A program made the position numbers and the translations under genes. Below the pieces are notes generated by a model. That model did not search any database and was not told where the DNA came from. It saw nothing but the letters and a program-made list of their open reading frames with translations. Below, piece after piece: positions 33,624-41,712 of a stretch of DNA of 64,000 nt. The first letter of the stretch is position 1. The number at the start of each line of letters is the position of its first letter. Source of the stretch: Actinomadura parmotrematis. Lineage in GTDB: Bacteria; Actinomycetota; Actinomycetes; Streptosporangiales; Streptosporangiaceae. Location: assembly GCF_019458805.1 (NCBI RefSeq), contig NZ_JAIBOA010000001.1, forward strand, positions 527,062 to 591,061. Reading direction: 5' to 3'.

Positions 33624-36356
33624 GTGTCCGCACCGACCGATCTGCGGGTGGAGCACCGCCCCGCCCCGCTCGGCCTGACCGAGCGCGCCCCCCGGATCAG
33701 CTGGCGGCTGCCGCCCGGCACCGCCGCGCAGCGCGCCTACCGGATCAAGGGCGGCGCGGGGGACCGGCCGTGGGACACCGGCTGGGTCACCTCCGACCGC
33801 AGCCTGTTCGTCCCCTACGGCGGGCCACCGCCCGCGTCGCGGGAGGAGGTGCGCTGCGCGGTGCAGGTCCGCACCGACGCCGGGCTCAGCTCCTGGTCGG
33901 CGCCCATCCGCTGGGAGACGGGCCTGCTCGACCGGGACGACTGGGTCGCGGGCTGGATCGGTCCCGCCGAGGGCGCGGTGCCGCCCGCGGGCTTCCGCCC
34001 CGCCCACCACCTGCGCGGCGGGTTCACCGTCGACCGCGCGGTCGCCCGCGCGCGGGTGTACGCCACCGCGCAGGGCCTCTACGAGCTCTTCCTGAACGGC
34101 GAGCGCGTCGGGGACGCCGAGCTCGCCCCCGGCTTCACCGCCTACCGCAGCCACCTGCACGTCCAGGCCTACGACGTGACCGGGGCGGTCCGGCGGGGCG
34201 CCAACGTGCTCGGCGCGGTCCTCAGCGACGGCTGGTTCCGCGGCCGCACCTCCTACCACCGCCTGCCCGACGGGTTCGGCGACCGCACCGCCCTCCTCGT
34301 CCAGCTGCACGTCGACCACGAGGACGGCACCACGACGGTGGCGGGCACGGGCCCGGACTGGCGGTCGGCGGTCGGCGCCGTGAAGGCGGCCGACTTCTTC
34401 GACGGCGTCGCGGCCGACCTGCGCGACGAGCCGCCCGGATGGAGCGCCCCCGGCGCGGGCGGCGACTGGGATCCGGTGGTGCCCCGCGCCCGCCCGGCGG
34501 CCCGCCTGATCTCCTCGCCCGCGCCGCCGGTGCGGCGCCTCCAGGAGCTGCGCCCGGTCGCGATCACCCGGCCGCGGCGGGGCCGGCACATCATCGACTT
34601 CGGCCAGAACCTCGGCGGCCGGGTGCGGCTCGCCGACCTCGGCCCGCGCGGCACCCTGCTCGCGCTGACGCACGCCGAGGCCCTCCTGCCGGACGGCCGC
34701 GACGTCAGCACCGCGAGCGGCCAGGCCACGCTGCGCTGGTACGAGCCGGCCCGCGGCGTCCAGACCGACCTGGTCATCTCCGGCGGGCCCGGCGGCCCGG
34801 CGTTCGAGCCCCGGCACACCCGCCACGGCTTCCGCTACGTGCAGGTGGACGGCCATCCGGGCGAGATCGCGGCGGAGAGCGCCGTGGCCGTCGCCGTCAG
34901 CTCCGACCTGCCGCGCACCGGCTGGTTCCGGTGCAGCGACCCGCGCCTGGAGCGCCTCCACGAGATCGCCTACTGGACCTACCGCAACCAGGCGTGCGAC
35001 GTCCCGACGGCCGAGATCACCCGGGAGGTCGCGGGCTGGACCGACTTCGGCTGGAACATCCGGGGCGCGCTGCTGCTGAACGACGTGTCCGGGCTGAGCG
35101 CCAAGTGGCTCGCCGACCTCGCCGCCGACCAGTGGCCGGACGGGACGGTGCGCAACTACGCGCCCGACCCCCTCGGCCCCGCCAGCACGACGGCCCGGTT
35201 CGCCATCCCGCACGGGCAGGCGGGCTTCGGCGACGCGGCCGTCACGGTGCCCTGGGAGACCTGGCGGGCCTACGGCGACGACGGCCTGCTGGACCGCCAG
35301 TACGCCTCGATGACCGCCTGGGTCGAGCGGGTCGCCCGCATCGCCCGCACCGGGCGCCACCCGGGCCGGCGCGCCGCGCGGCCCGTCCCGGCGCCGCACG
35401 AGGCGTTCCTCTGGGACACCGGCTACCACTTCGGGGAGCACCTGGAACCCGACCCGCCGCGGCGCCCGGTGACGCCCGGCCGCCGGCGCACCACCTGGGC
35501 CACCGACCTGGACTCCTTCACCGCCGCCGTCGTCGAGGAGATGACCGGGCGCGACCACGCGGCCTTCGCCACCGCCTACTTCCACCGGTCGGCGCGGCTG
35601 CTGGCGCGCATCGCCGGCGTCCTCGGCCGGGCCGCCGACGCCGACCGCTACGGGCGGCTCGCGGGCAGCGTCCGCGCCGCCTGGCAGGCCGAGTTCGTCA
35701 CCCCCGGCGGCGCCCTGACCTGCGACACCCAGGCCACGCACCTGCGCGCCCTCGCCTACGACCTGGTCCCCGAAGAGCTGCGCCCGCGCACCGCCGCCCG
35801 GCTCGCCGAGCTGATCCGCGCCGCCGGCACCCGGCCCGGCACCGGGCTGCCCACCACGCACCTGCTGCTGCCCGTCCTCGCCGACAACGGCCACCTCGAC
35901 CTCGCCTACGAGCTGCTGCTCCGGCACGGCTCGCGGTCCTGGATGTCGGTGCTCGACAACGGCGGCACCACCTTCTGGGAGACCTGGGACGGCATCGCCC
36001 CCGACGGCACCACGATGCTGGCGCTGAACATGCCGACCCGGGCGAGCGTCGTGGAGTTCCTGCACGGCCACGTCGCCGGCCTGCGGCCCGCCGAGGACGT
36101 CCCCGCCTACCGGCGGTTCCGCGTCGCGCCGCAGCCGGGCGGCGGCCTCACCCATGCGGAGGTGACCTACGACTGCCCCTACGGGCGGATCGAGGTCGCC
36201 TGGCGCCTCGCGGACGGCCGGTTCCGCCTGGACGTCACGGTCCCGCCCGGCACGACCGCAGAGATCGTCCTGCCGGGCGGCGCGCGCGCCGAGGCCGGCC
36301 CCGGCTCCCACACGTTCGCCGAACCGGGCGTCCCCGCCGATTCAGGGGTGGCATAG
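33624..36356 (+). CDS. GH78 alpha-L-rhamnosidase family protein
   Basis: A 910-residue glycosidase. Domain order is an N-terminal Fn3-like segment (about residues 5-105), rhamnosidase N domain (about 125-290, with LYELFLNGERVGDAELAPGF), concanavalin-like domain (about 310-430, RHIIDFGQNLGGRVR) and an (alpha/alpha)6 catalytic domain (about 435-790). The family normally has DCPxRE or QRDERLGW; here it reads VPTAEITREVAGW, keeping the R-E and G-W but with Ala in place of Asp. No signal peptide is seen, so it is probably cytoplasmic. It starts at a GTG after GGGGTGAGG and may remove rhamnose or a related deoxysugar. Confidence 0.85.
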   Translation: MSAPTDLRVEHRPAPLGLTERAPRISWRLPPGTAAQRAYRIKGGAGDRPWDTGWVTSDRSLFVPYGGPPPASREEVRCAVQVRTDAGLSSWSAPIRWETGLLDRDDWVAGWIGPAEGAVPPAGFRPAHHLRGGFTVDRAVARARVYATAQGLYELFLNGERVGDAELAPGFTAYRSHLHVQAYDVTGAVRRGANVLGAVLSDGWFRGRTSYHRLPDGFGDRTALLVQLHVDHEDGTTTVAGTGPDWRSAVGAVKAADFFDGVAADLRDEPPGWSAPGAGGDWDPVVPRARPAARLISSPAPPVRRLQELRPVAITRPRRGRHIIDFGQNLGGRVRLADLGPRGTLLALTHAEALLPDGRDVSTASGQATLRWYEPARGVQTDLVISGGPGGPAFEPRHTRHGFRYVQVDGHPGEIAAESAVAVAVSSDLPRTGWFRCSDPRLERLHEIAYWTYRNQACDVPTAEITREVAGWTDFGWNIRGALLLNDVSGLSAKWLADLAADQWPDGTVRNYAPDPLGPASTTARFAIPHGQAGFGDAAVTVPWETWRAYGDDGLLDRQYASMTAWVERVARIARTGRHPGRRAARPVPAPHEAFLWDTGYHFGEHLEPDPPRRPVTPGRRRTTWATDLDSFTAAVVEEMTGRDHAAFATAYFHRSARLLARIAGVLGRAADADRYGRLAGSVRAAWQAEFVTPGGALTCDTQATHLRALAYDLVPEELRPRTAARLAELIRAAGTRPGTGLPTTHLLLPVLADNGHLDLAYELLLRHGSRSWMSVLDNGGTTFWETWDGIAPDGTTMLALNMPTRASVVEFLHGHVAGLRPAEDVPAYRRFRVAPQPGGGLTHAEVTYDCPYGRIEVAWRLADGRFRLDVTVPPGTTAEIVLPGGARAEAGPGSHTFAEPGVPADSGVA

Positions 36357-36372
36357 GGGGTTGCCGAAGGGG
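36343..36372 (+). promoter_or_regulatory. possible degenerate G-run direct repeats before the second peptide operon
   Basis: CAGGGG (36343), TAGGGGG (36354) and AAGGGG (36367) are spaced 11 and 13 bases apart, overlapping the end of the GH78 gene. They resemble the 12-bp-period boxes at 48431, 57641 and 60708 but the spacing differs. The remaining gap to 36452 holds a small hairpin (TGCCG/CGGCA) and a GGGAAAGG ribosome site. Confidence 0.25.
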
Positions 36373-36451
36373 TTCCGGAAATGCCGTTAGCGGCAGCCTG
36401 GTGCATTAACGGGAAACGCCGGGGGATCGGCGGGAAAGGTCGTTGGAATCG

Positions 36452-37432
36452 ATGGCGCGGTTTCTGGTGGGGCGAGTGCTGCAGGGCGTTTTCGTCCTTT
36501 GGGCGGCGTACACGCTCTCGTTCGCCGTCCTCTACGCGCTGCCGAGCGATCCCGCCGCGATCGCGGCGGGCGCCAACAACAGCGTCACGCCCGAGCAGCT
36601 CGCCGAGCTCCGGCACGAGATGGGCCTGGACCGGCCGCTGGCCGGGCAGTACCTCGCCAAGCTGGGCGGCGCCCTGCACGGCGACCTCGGCACCTCGCTC
36701 CAGTCGGGCGAGCCGGTGACCTCCCTGATCGGCGCGGCGCTGCCGCCGACGCTGGCGGTGGCGGGCCTCGGCCTCGTCCTCGGGGCGCTGCTCGGGACCG
36801 GGCTCGCGGTGCTGGCCACGGTGACGCCGTACCGGTGGCTGCGGCAGGCGCTGCTCGGCCTGCCGCCGCTCGGCGTCGCGATCCCGTCCTTCGTCGTCGG
36901 GCTGCTGCTGCTCCAGTGGTTCGCCTTCGCCTGGAACGTGCTGCCGGCCATCGGCGAGGGCGGCTGGCGCGGCCTGGTGCTGCCCGCCGCGACCATCGCC
37001 GTCCAGCCCGCCGCCCTGATCGGGCAGGTCCTGGCCCGCAGCATGGAGGGCGAGCTCGGCAAGGACTACGTGGACGTCGCGCGCGCCAAGGGCGCGGGAC
37101 CGTTCCGGGTGAACGTCCGGCACGTCCTCCGCAACGCCGCGCTGCCGACGCTGACGCTCGCCGGGCTGCTCGTCGGCGGGCTGCTCACCGGCGCGATCGT
37201 CGTCGAGGCGGTGTTCTCCCGCAACGGCCTCGGCCGGATCACCCAGGGCGCGGTGGCCGCCGAGGACCTGCCCGTCGTGCAGGGCGTCGTGCTGCTCGGC
37301 GCGGCGGTGTTCGTCACCGTGAACCTCGCCGTCGACCTGCTCTACCAGGTGCTCGATCCGCGGCTCGCGATCGAGCGCCGGACCGCCGGGACGGCCCGGT
37401 TCACGCTGTTCGGCCTCGCGGGCCGGGGGTGA
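36452..37432 (+). CDS. peptide-type ABC transporter permease, DppB type
   Basis: A 326-residue permease with six predicted helices. It has FLVGRVLQGVFVLWAAYTLS, ALPSDPAAIAAG, VTPEQLAELRHEMGLDRPLA, EAA loop KDYVDVARAKGAGPFRVNVR and late NLAVDLLYQVLDPRLAIERR, the DppB pattern. The ATG at 36452 is preferred to a TTG at 36443. It heads a run of tightly packed plus-strand genes reaching 48433. Confidence 0.88.
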   Translation: MARFLVGRVLQGVFVLWAAYTLSFAVLYALPSDPAAIAAGANNSVTPEQLAELRHEMGLDRPLAGQYLAKLGGALHGDLGTSLQSGEPVTSLIGAALPPTLAVAGLGLVLGALLGTGLAVLATVTPYRWLRQALLGLPPLGVAIPSFVVGLLLLQWFAFAWNVLPAIGEGGWRGLVLPAATIAVQPAALIGQVLARSMEGELGKDYVDVARAKGAGPFRVNVRHVLRNAALPTLTLAGLLVGGLLTGAIVVEAVFSRNGLGRITQGAVAAEDLPVVQGVVLLGAAVFVTVNLAVDLLYQVLDPRLAIERRTAGTARFTLFGLAGRG

Positions 37433-37437
37433 GCGCG

Positions 37438-38346
37438 ATGTCGGTCACCGATCTCGCCCGCCCCGCCGGCGAGCGCCGCCCCGGACCGGGGACGGCGCGG
37501 CGGCCGGGGCTCCCGCGGGCCGTGCTGCGCTCGCTGGCGGTCCTCCTCCGCCACCCGGGGGCGGCCCTGTCGGCCCTCTGGATCGTCCTCGTCGTCGCCG
37601 CGGCCGTCGCGCCGTCGCTGTTCGCGCCGGGCGACCCGCTCGCCATCGACCCCGCCGCCCGCCTCCAGGGCCCGTCCCTCGACCACCTGTTCGGCACCGA
37701 CCGGCTCGGCCGCGACCTGTTCGGCGAGACCGTCCACGGCACCGGCCGGACGCTGCCGGCGGCGGCGCTCGCGACGGTCGTCGGCCTCGGCGCCGGCACC
37801 CTGCTCGGCCTGCTGGCGGGGTTCCTGCGCGCCGCGACCGACCTGGTGATCATGCGGTTGATCGACGTGCTGCTGTCGATCCCCGGCCTGCTGCTCGCGC
37901 TGATGCTGGTCGCGGTGCTCGGCGAGGGCGACACCCTGGACGTCGGGATCGCAATCGGCGTCGCCGCCGTCGCCAGCACCGCGCGGGTGATGCGCGCCGA
38001 GGTGCTGCGGGTGTCGGAGAGCGGCTTCGTGGAGGCCGCGCGGACCGGCGGGGCGCGCTGGACGCGCGTCGTGCTGCGCCACGTGCTGCCGAACTCCCTG
38101 GGCCCGGTGTGGGTGCTCACCCTGCTGCTGTTCGGCGAGGCGATCCTCGGCGTGACCACCCTCAGCTTCCTCGGGTTCGGCGCGCAGCCGCCGACGCCCG
38201 AATGGGGCGCCCTGGTCTCCTCCGGGCGCGACTTCCTCGGCAGCGCGTGGTGGCTGTCGCTCCTCCCGGGCGCGGTCGTCGCGCTGACCGTGCTGGCCGC
38301 CAACCGGGTCTCGCACGCCGTCGAGGAAAGGACGGGCCGGCGATGA
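37438..38346 (+). CDS. peptide-type ABC transporter permease, DppC type
   Basis: A 302-residue permease. It has DHLFGTDRLGRDLFGETVHG, the typical LLSIPGLLLALMLVAVLG helix, EAA loop VEAARTGGARWTRVVLRHVL and TTLSFLGFGAQPPTPEWGAL. The ATG at 37438 has GGGGG 8 bases upstream; the GTG at 37429, overlapping the previous stop, is an alternative. The end overlaps the ATPase gene by ATGA. Confidence 0.88.
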   Translation: MSVTDLARPAGERRPGPGTARRPGLPRAVLRSLAVLLRHPGAALSALWIVLVVAAAVAPSLFAPGDPLAIDPAARLQGPSLDHLFGTDRLGRDLFGETVHGTGRTLPAAALATVVGLGAGTLLGLLAGFLRAATDLVIMRLIDVLLSIPGLLLALMLVAVLGEGDTLDVGIAIGVAAVASTARVMRAEVLRVSESGFVEAARTGGARWTRVVLRHVLPNSLGPVWVLTLLLFGEAILGVTTLSFLGFGAQPPTPEWGALVSSGRDFLGSAWWLSLLPGAVVALTVLAANRVSHAVEERTGRR

Positions 38347-40025
38347 GCGCGGCGCTGCTGGAGGTCGAGGACCTGGCGGTGCGGTACCGCACCCGCCGGT
38401 CGGCCGTCCGCGCGGTCGAGGCGGCGACCTTCACCGTGGGGGAGGGGGAGACGGTCGCGATCGTCGGCGAGTCCGGGTCGGGCAAGTCCACGACCGCGTA
38501 CGCGCTGCTCGGCCTGCTCCCGCGGTCGGCCGCCGTCACCGGCGGCCGGATCGGCTTCGCCGGCCGCGACCTCGCCGGGCTGCCCGAACGCGGCTGGCGC
38601 GAGCTGCGCGGCCGGCAGATCGCGCTCATCCCGCAGGACCCCGGCACCTCGCTGAACCCCGTGCAGCGGATCGGCGCCCAGGTCGCCGAGGCGCTCCGCC
38701 TCTCGGGCAACGCGGACCGGGGCACCGTCCGGGCCCGCACCCTGGAGCTCCTCGCCGACGCCGGCCTGCCCGACCCCGAGGTCCGGGCCCGCCAGTACCC
38801 CTCGCAGCTGTCGGGCGGCATGCGCCAGCGCGCCCTCATCGCCATCGCGATCGCGGCGCGCCCCCGGCTCATCGTGGCCGACGAGCCGACGAGCGCCCTC
38901 GACGTCACCGTGCAGCGCCGCATCCTGGACCACATCGGCGGCCTGGTCCGCGAGTCGGGCACCAGCCTGCTGCTCATCACCCACGACCTCGGCGTCGCCG
39001 CCGAGCGCGCCGACCGCGTCCTGGTGATGCGGGCCGGCGCCATCGTCGAGCAGGGCGCGCCCGGCGACGTCCTCGCCGCCCCCCGCGACCCCTACACGCG
39101 GGCCCTGATCGACGCCGCGCCGGGCCTCGCCCGGACGCCGCGCCCGCGCCGCCTGGAGCTCGCCGCCCTGCCGGGCGGCGCCCCCGGCGACCCCTTCGCG
39201 GACGCGCGGCCCGCGCCCGCCCCGGCGGGCGACGACGGGACGGCCCCGCCCGTCGTCGCCGTCGAGGACCTCACCAAGGACTTCCGGCTGCCCCGCTCCG
39301 CCGACCGGCCCGGCACCCTGCGCGCCGTCGACGGCGTGAGCCTCGCGATCGCCCGCGGCCGCACCTACGGCCTCGTCGGCGAGTCGGGATCGGGCAAGTC
39401 CACCATCGCACGGCTGATCCTGCGGCTCGCCGACCCGACGTCCGGCCGGATCCTGCTCGGCGGCGAGGACGTCACCGCCGCGCGCGGCGCCCGGCAGCGC
39501 CTGCTGCGCCGCCGCATGCAGATCGTCCACCAGAACCCCTTCGCGTCGCTGGACCCGCGGCGCTCGGTGGAGCAGATCGTCACCGATCCGCTCGCCTCCT
39601 TCGGACTGGGCTCCCGGGCGCGGCGGCGCCACCGGGCGAAGGAGCTGATCGACCTCGTCGCGCTGCCCGCGGCGGTGCTCGGCCGGCGGCCGGCCGAGCT
39701 GTCGGGCGGGCAGCGCCAGCGGGTGGCGATCGCCCGGGCGCTCGTGCTCAACCCCGAACTCGTCGTGTGCGACGAACCCGTGTCCGCGCTCGACGTCTCC
39801 GTGCAGGCCCAGATCCTCGACCTGCTCGCCGCGCTCCAGTCCGAGCTCGGCGTGAGCTACCTGTTCATCTCCCACGACCTGGCGGTGGTCCGGCACATCG
39901 CGGACGAGGTGGGCGTGCTGCACCGGGGCCGGCTGGTCGAGTCCGGCCCCACCGAGCAGATCTTCGCGGCGGCGCGACACGCCTACACGCGGGAGCTGCT
40001 GGACGCCATCCCCGGCCGCCGCTGA
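38343..40025 (+). CDS. fused DppD-DppF ABC transporter ATPase
   Basis: A 560-residue protein joining two ABC ATPases. The first half has Walker A GESGSGKSTTAYALLG (about residue 42), LSGGMRQRALIAIAIA and VADEPTSALDVT. The second has Walker A GESGSGKSTIARLILR (about residue 345), [29 protein letters not shown] and CDEPVSALDVS. The linker (about 275-305) is Pro/Ala-rich and the Cys-containing C-terminal extension of separate DppD proteins is missing. It powers the two permeases just upstream, whereas the importer at 5577-10864 uses two separate ATPases. Confidence 0.9.
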   Translation: MSAALLEVEDLAVRYRTRRSAVRAVEAATFTVGEGETVAIVGESGSGKSTTAYALLGLLPRSAAVTGGRIGFAGRDLAGLPERGWRELRGRQIALIPQDPGTSLNPVQRIGAQVAEALRLSGNADRGTVRARTLELLADAGLPDPEVRARQYPSQLSGGMRQRALIAIAIAARPRLIVADEPTSALDVTVQRRILDHIGGLVRESGTSLLLITHDLGVAAERADRVLVMRAGAIVEQGAPGDVLAAPRDPYTRALIDAAPGLARTPRPRRLELAALPGGAPGDPFADARPAPAPAGDDGTAPPVVAVEDLTKDFRLPRSADRPGTLRAVDGVSLAIARGRTYGLVGESGSGKSTIARLILRLADPTSGRILLGGEDVTAARGARQRLLRRRMQIVHQNPFASLDPRRSVEQIVTDPLASFGLGSRARRRHRAKELIDLVALPAAVLGRRPAELSGGQRQRVAIARALVLNPELVVCDEPVSALDVSVQAQILDLLAALQSELGVSYLFISHDLAVVRHIADEVGVLHRGRLVESGPTEQIFAAARHAYTRELLDAIPGRR

Positions 40026-40071
40026 GACCGTCGGCCACCCCCTCCACACCCCTACAAGGAGAACCCCGACC

Positions 40072-41712
40072 GTGTACAGGACCAACCCGACCGGAAAGAT
40101 CAAGATTGCGGCGGTCGCCGCCGCGGCGGCACTGCTGCTCGCCGCCTGCGGCGACGGCTCCTCCGCGGCCGGCGACAAGGGCGACGGCAAGCCCAAGGCC
40201 GGCGGCACCCTCACCGTCGCCCTCGGCGGCGACCCGGTCAGCGTCAACCCGCGCGCCGTCACCCCCCTCGTCCGCGAGGTGTCGCGGCCGATCGTCGACT
40301 CGCTGCTCGCCCTCGACCCGGCCACCAAGAAGCCGGTGCCCTGGCTCGCCGAGTCGGTCAAGGCCAACGCCGACGCGACCGAGTTCACCTTCAAGCTGCG
40401 CAGCGGCGTCACCTTCTCCGACGGCACGCCGCTGACCGCCAAGGTCGTCAAGGACAACTTCGACGACATCGTCGCCAACAAGGCCAAGACCGCGGGCTCC
40501 AGCTCGGTCGCGCTGCTGGACCAGGGCGGCTACAAGGGCACCGACGCGCCCGACGACCTCACCGTCGTGCAGCACTTCGCCAAGCCCTACCCGACGTGGC
40601 CGCTCTGGGCGGCCGGCACCGCCTTCGGCATCCTCGCGCCGAAGACGCTCGCGCTGCCCCTGGACGCCCGCTTCGACAAGATCGTCGGCAGCGGTCCGTT
40701 CGTGCTGCAGTCCTACACCAAGAACAGCCAGGTCGTGCTGACGAAGCGGACCGGCTACAAGTGGGGCCCGAAGACCGCCAAGAACGCCGGCGACGCCTAC
40801 CTCGACAAGGTCGTCTACAAGGTCATCACCGAGCCGAGCGTGCGCACCGGCGCGCTGAAGACCGGCCAGGTGCAGCTCGCGAGCGCGCTGAACCCCGCCG
40901 ACATCGCCCCGGTCCGCGCGGCCGGGTACGCCATCGTCGCCCAGCGCAACCCGCGCCTCGCCGAGGGCCTGGTCGTGACGGGCGCCGACCGCGCGCCGCT
41001 GAACGACGTCGCCGTCCGGCAGGCCCTCGTCAAGGCCGTGGACGCCAAGCAGGTCCGCGACACCCTCCTCACCCCCGAGTGGGGCGTCCCGGACAGCGTC
41101 GTCACCGGCACGACCGTCGGCCACGCCGACGAGAGCGCGCTGCTGAAGCCCGACCAGCAGGCCGCGGCCGCGCTGCTGGACAAGGCCGGCTGGAAGGCCG
41201 GGAGCGACGGCATCCGCACCAAGGACGGCAAGCGCCTCACCGTCAAGCTCGGCTGGCTGGACCGCGGCAACCCCTGGGACCAGCCGCTCGTCGAGCTCGT
41301 CACCGCCCAGTACAAGAAGATCGGCGTGGAGCTGAAGCCCGAGCTCGCGACCGCCGCCCAGTCGGTGGCCGCGCTCACGGCCCGCACCAAGTGGGACCTG
41401 TTCCTGTCCGGCGTCGCCGGCGCCCTGGACGCCGGGGTCGGCCTCGCCGGCACGTTCAGCACCGCGCCGCCGAACTTCTACAACATCCAGGACGCCCCGC
41501 TGCAGCCGCTGCTCGCCAAGCAGGCGACCACCACCGACGAGGCGGCCCGCAACACGATCCTCGCCGACGCGCAGCGGCGCATCCTGAGCGAGGGCCTGTT
41601 CACCCCGCTGGTGGAGGACACCAACGTCGTCGCGACGGGCAAGAAGGTCCACGGCTTCGCCTTCGACGCCGACTCGCGGCTGCCCACCCTCCAGGACGTC
41701 TGGCTGTCGTGA
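40072..41712 (+). CDS. ABC transporter substrate-binding lipoprotein, family 5
   Basis: A 546-residue family 5 binding protein. The signal is KIKIAAVAAAAALLLAACGD with lipobox LAAC. The mature part starts GGTLTVALGGDPVSVNPRAV and contains RSGVTFSDGTPLTAKVVKDN, the family signature. The GTG at 40072 follows AAGGAG. It overlaps the HyuA-type gene by GTGA, tying this importer to hydantoin/oxoproline-type ring-opening enzymes, so the ligand may be a cyclic amide or a peptide that yields one. Confidence 0.88.
   Translation: MYRTNPTGKIKIAAVAAAAALLLAACGDGSSAAGDKGDGKPKAGGTLTVALGGDPVSVNPRAVTPLVREVSRPIVDSLLALDPATKKPVPWLAESVKANADATEFTFKLRSGVTFSDGTPLTAKVVKDNFDDIVANKAKTAGSSSVALLDQGGYKGTDAPDDLTVVQHFAKPYPTWPLWAAGTAFGILAPKTLALPLDARFDKIVGSGPFVLQSYTKNSQVVLTKRTGYKWGPKTAKNAGDAYLDKVVYKVITEPSVRTGALKTGQVQLASALNPADIAPVRAAGYAIVAQRNPRLAEGLVVTGADRAPLNDVAVRQALVKAVDAKQVRDTLLTPEWGVPDSVVTGTTVGHADESALLKPDQQAAAALLDKAGWKAGSDGIRTKDGKRLTVKLGWLDRGNPWDQPLVELVTAQYKKIGVELKPELATAAQSVAALTARTKWDLFLSGVAGALDAGVGLAGTFSTAPPNFYNIQDAPLQPLLAKQATTTDEAARNTILADAQRRILSEGLFTPLVEDTNVVATGKKVHGFAFDADSRLPTLQDVWLS

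Noticed and set aside
36343..36372. G-run repeats before the second transport operon as a fifth full copy of the regulon box
   Set aside because: Spacings are 11 and 13 bases instead of 12 and part overlaps the end of the GH78 coding sequence. Kept only as a low-confidence feature.
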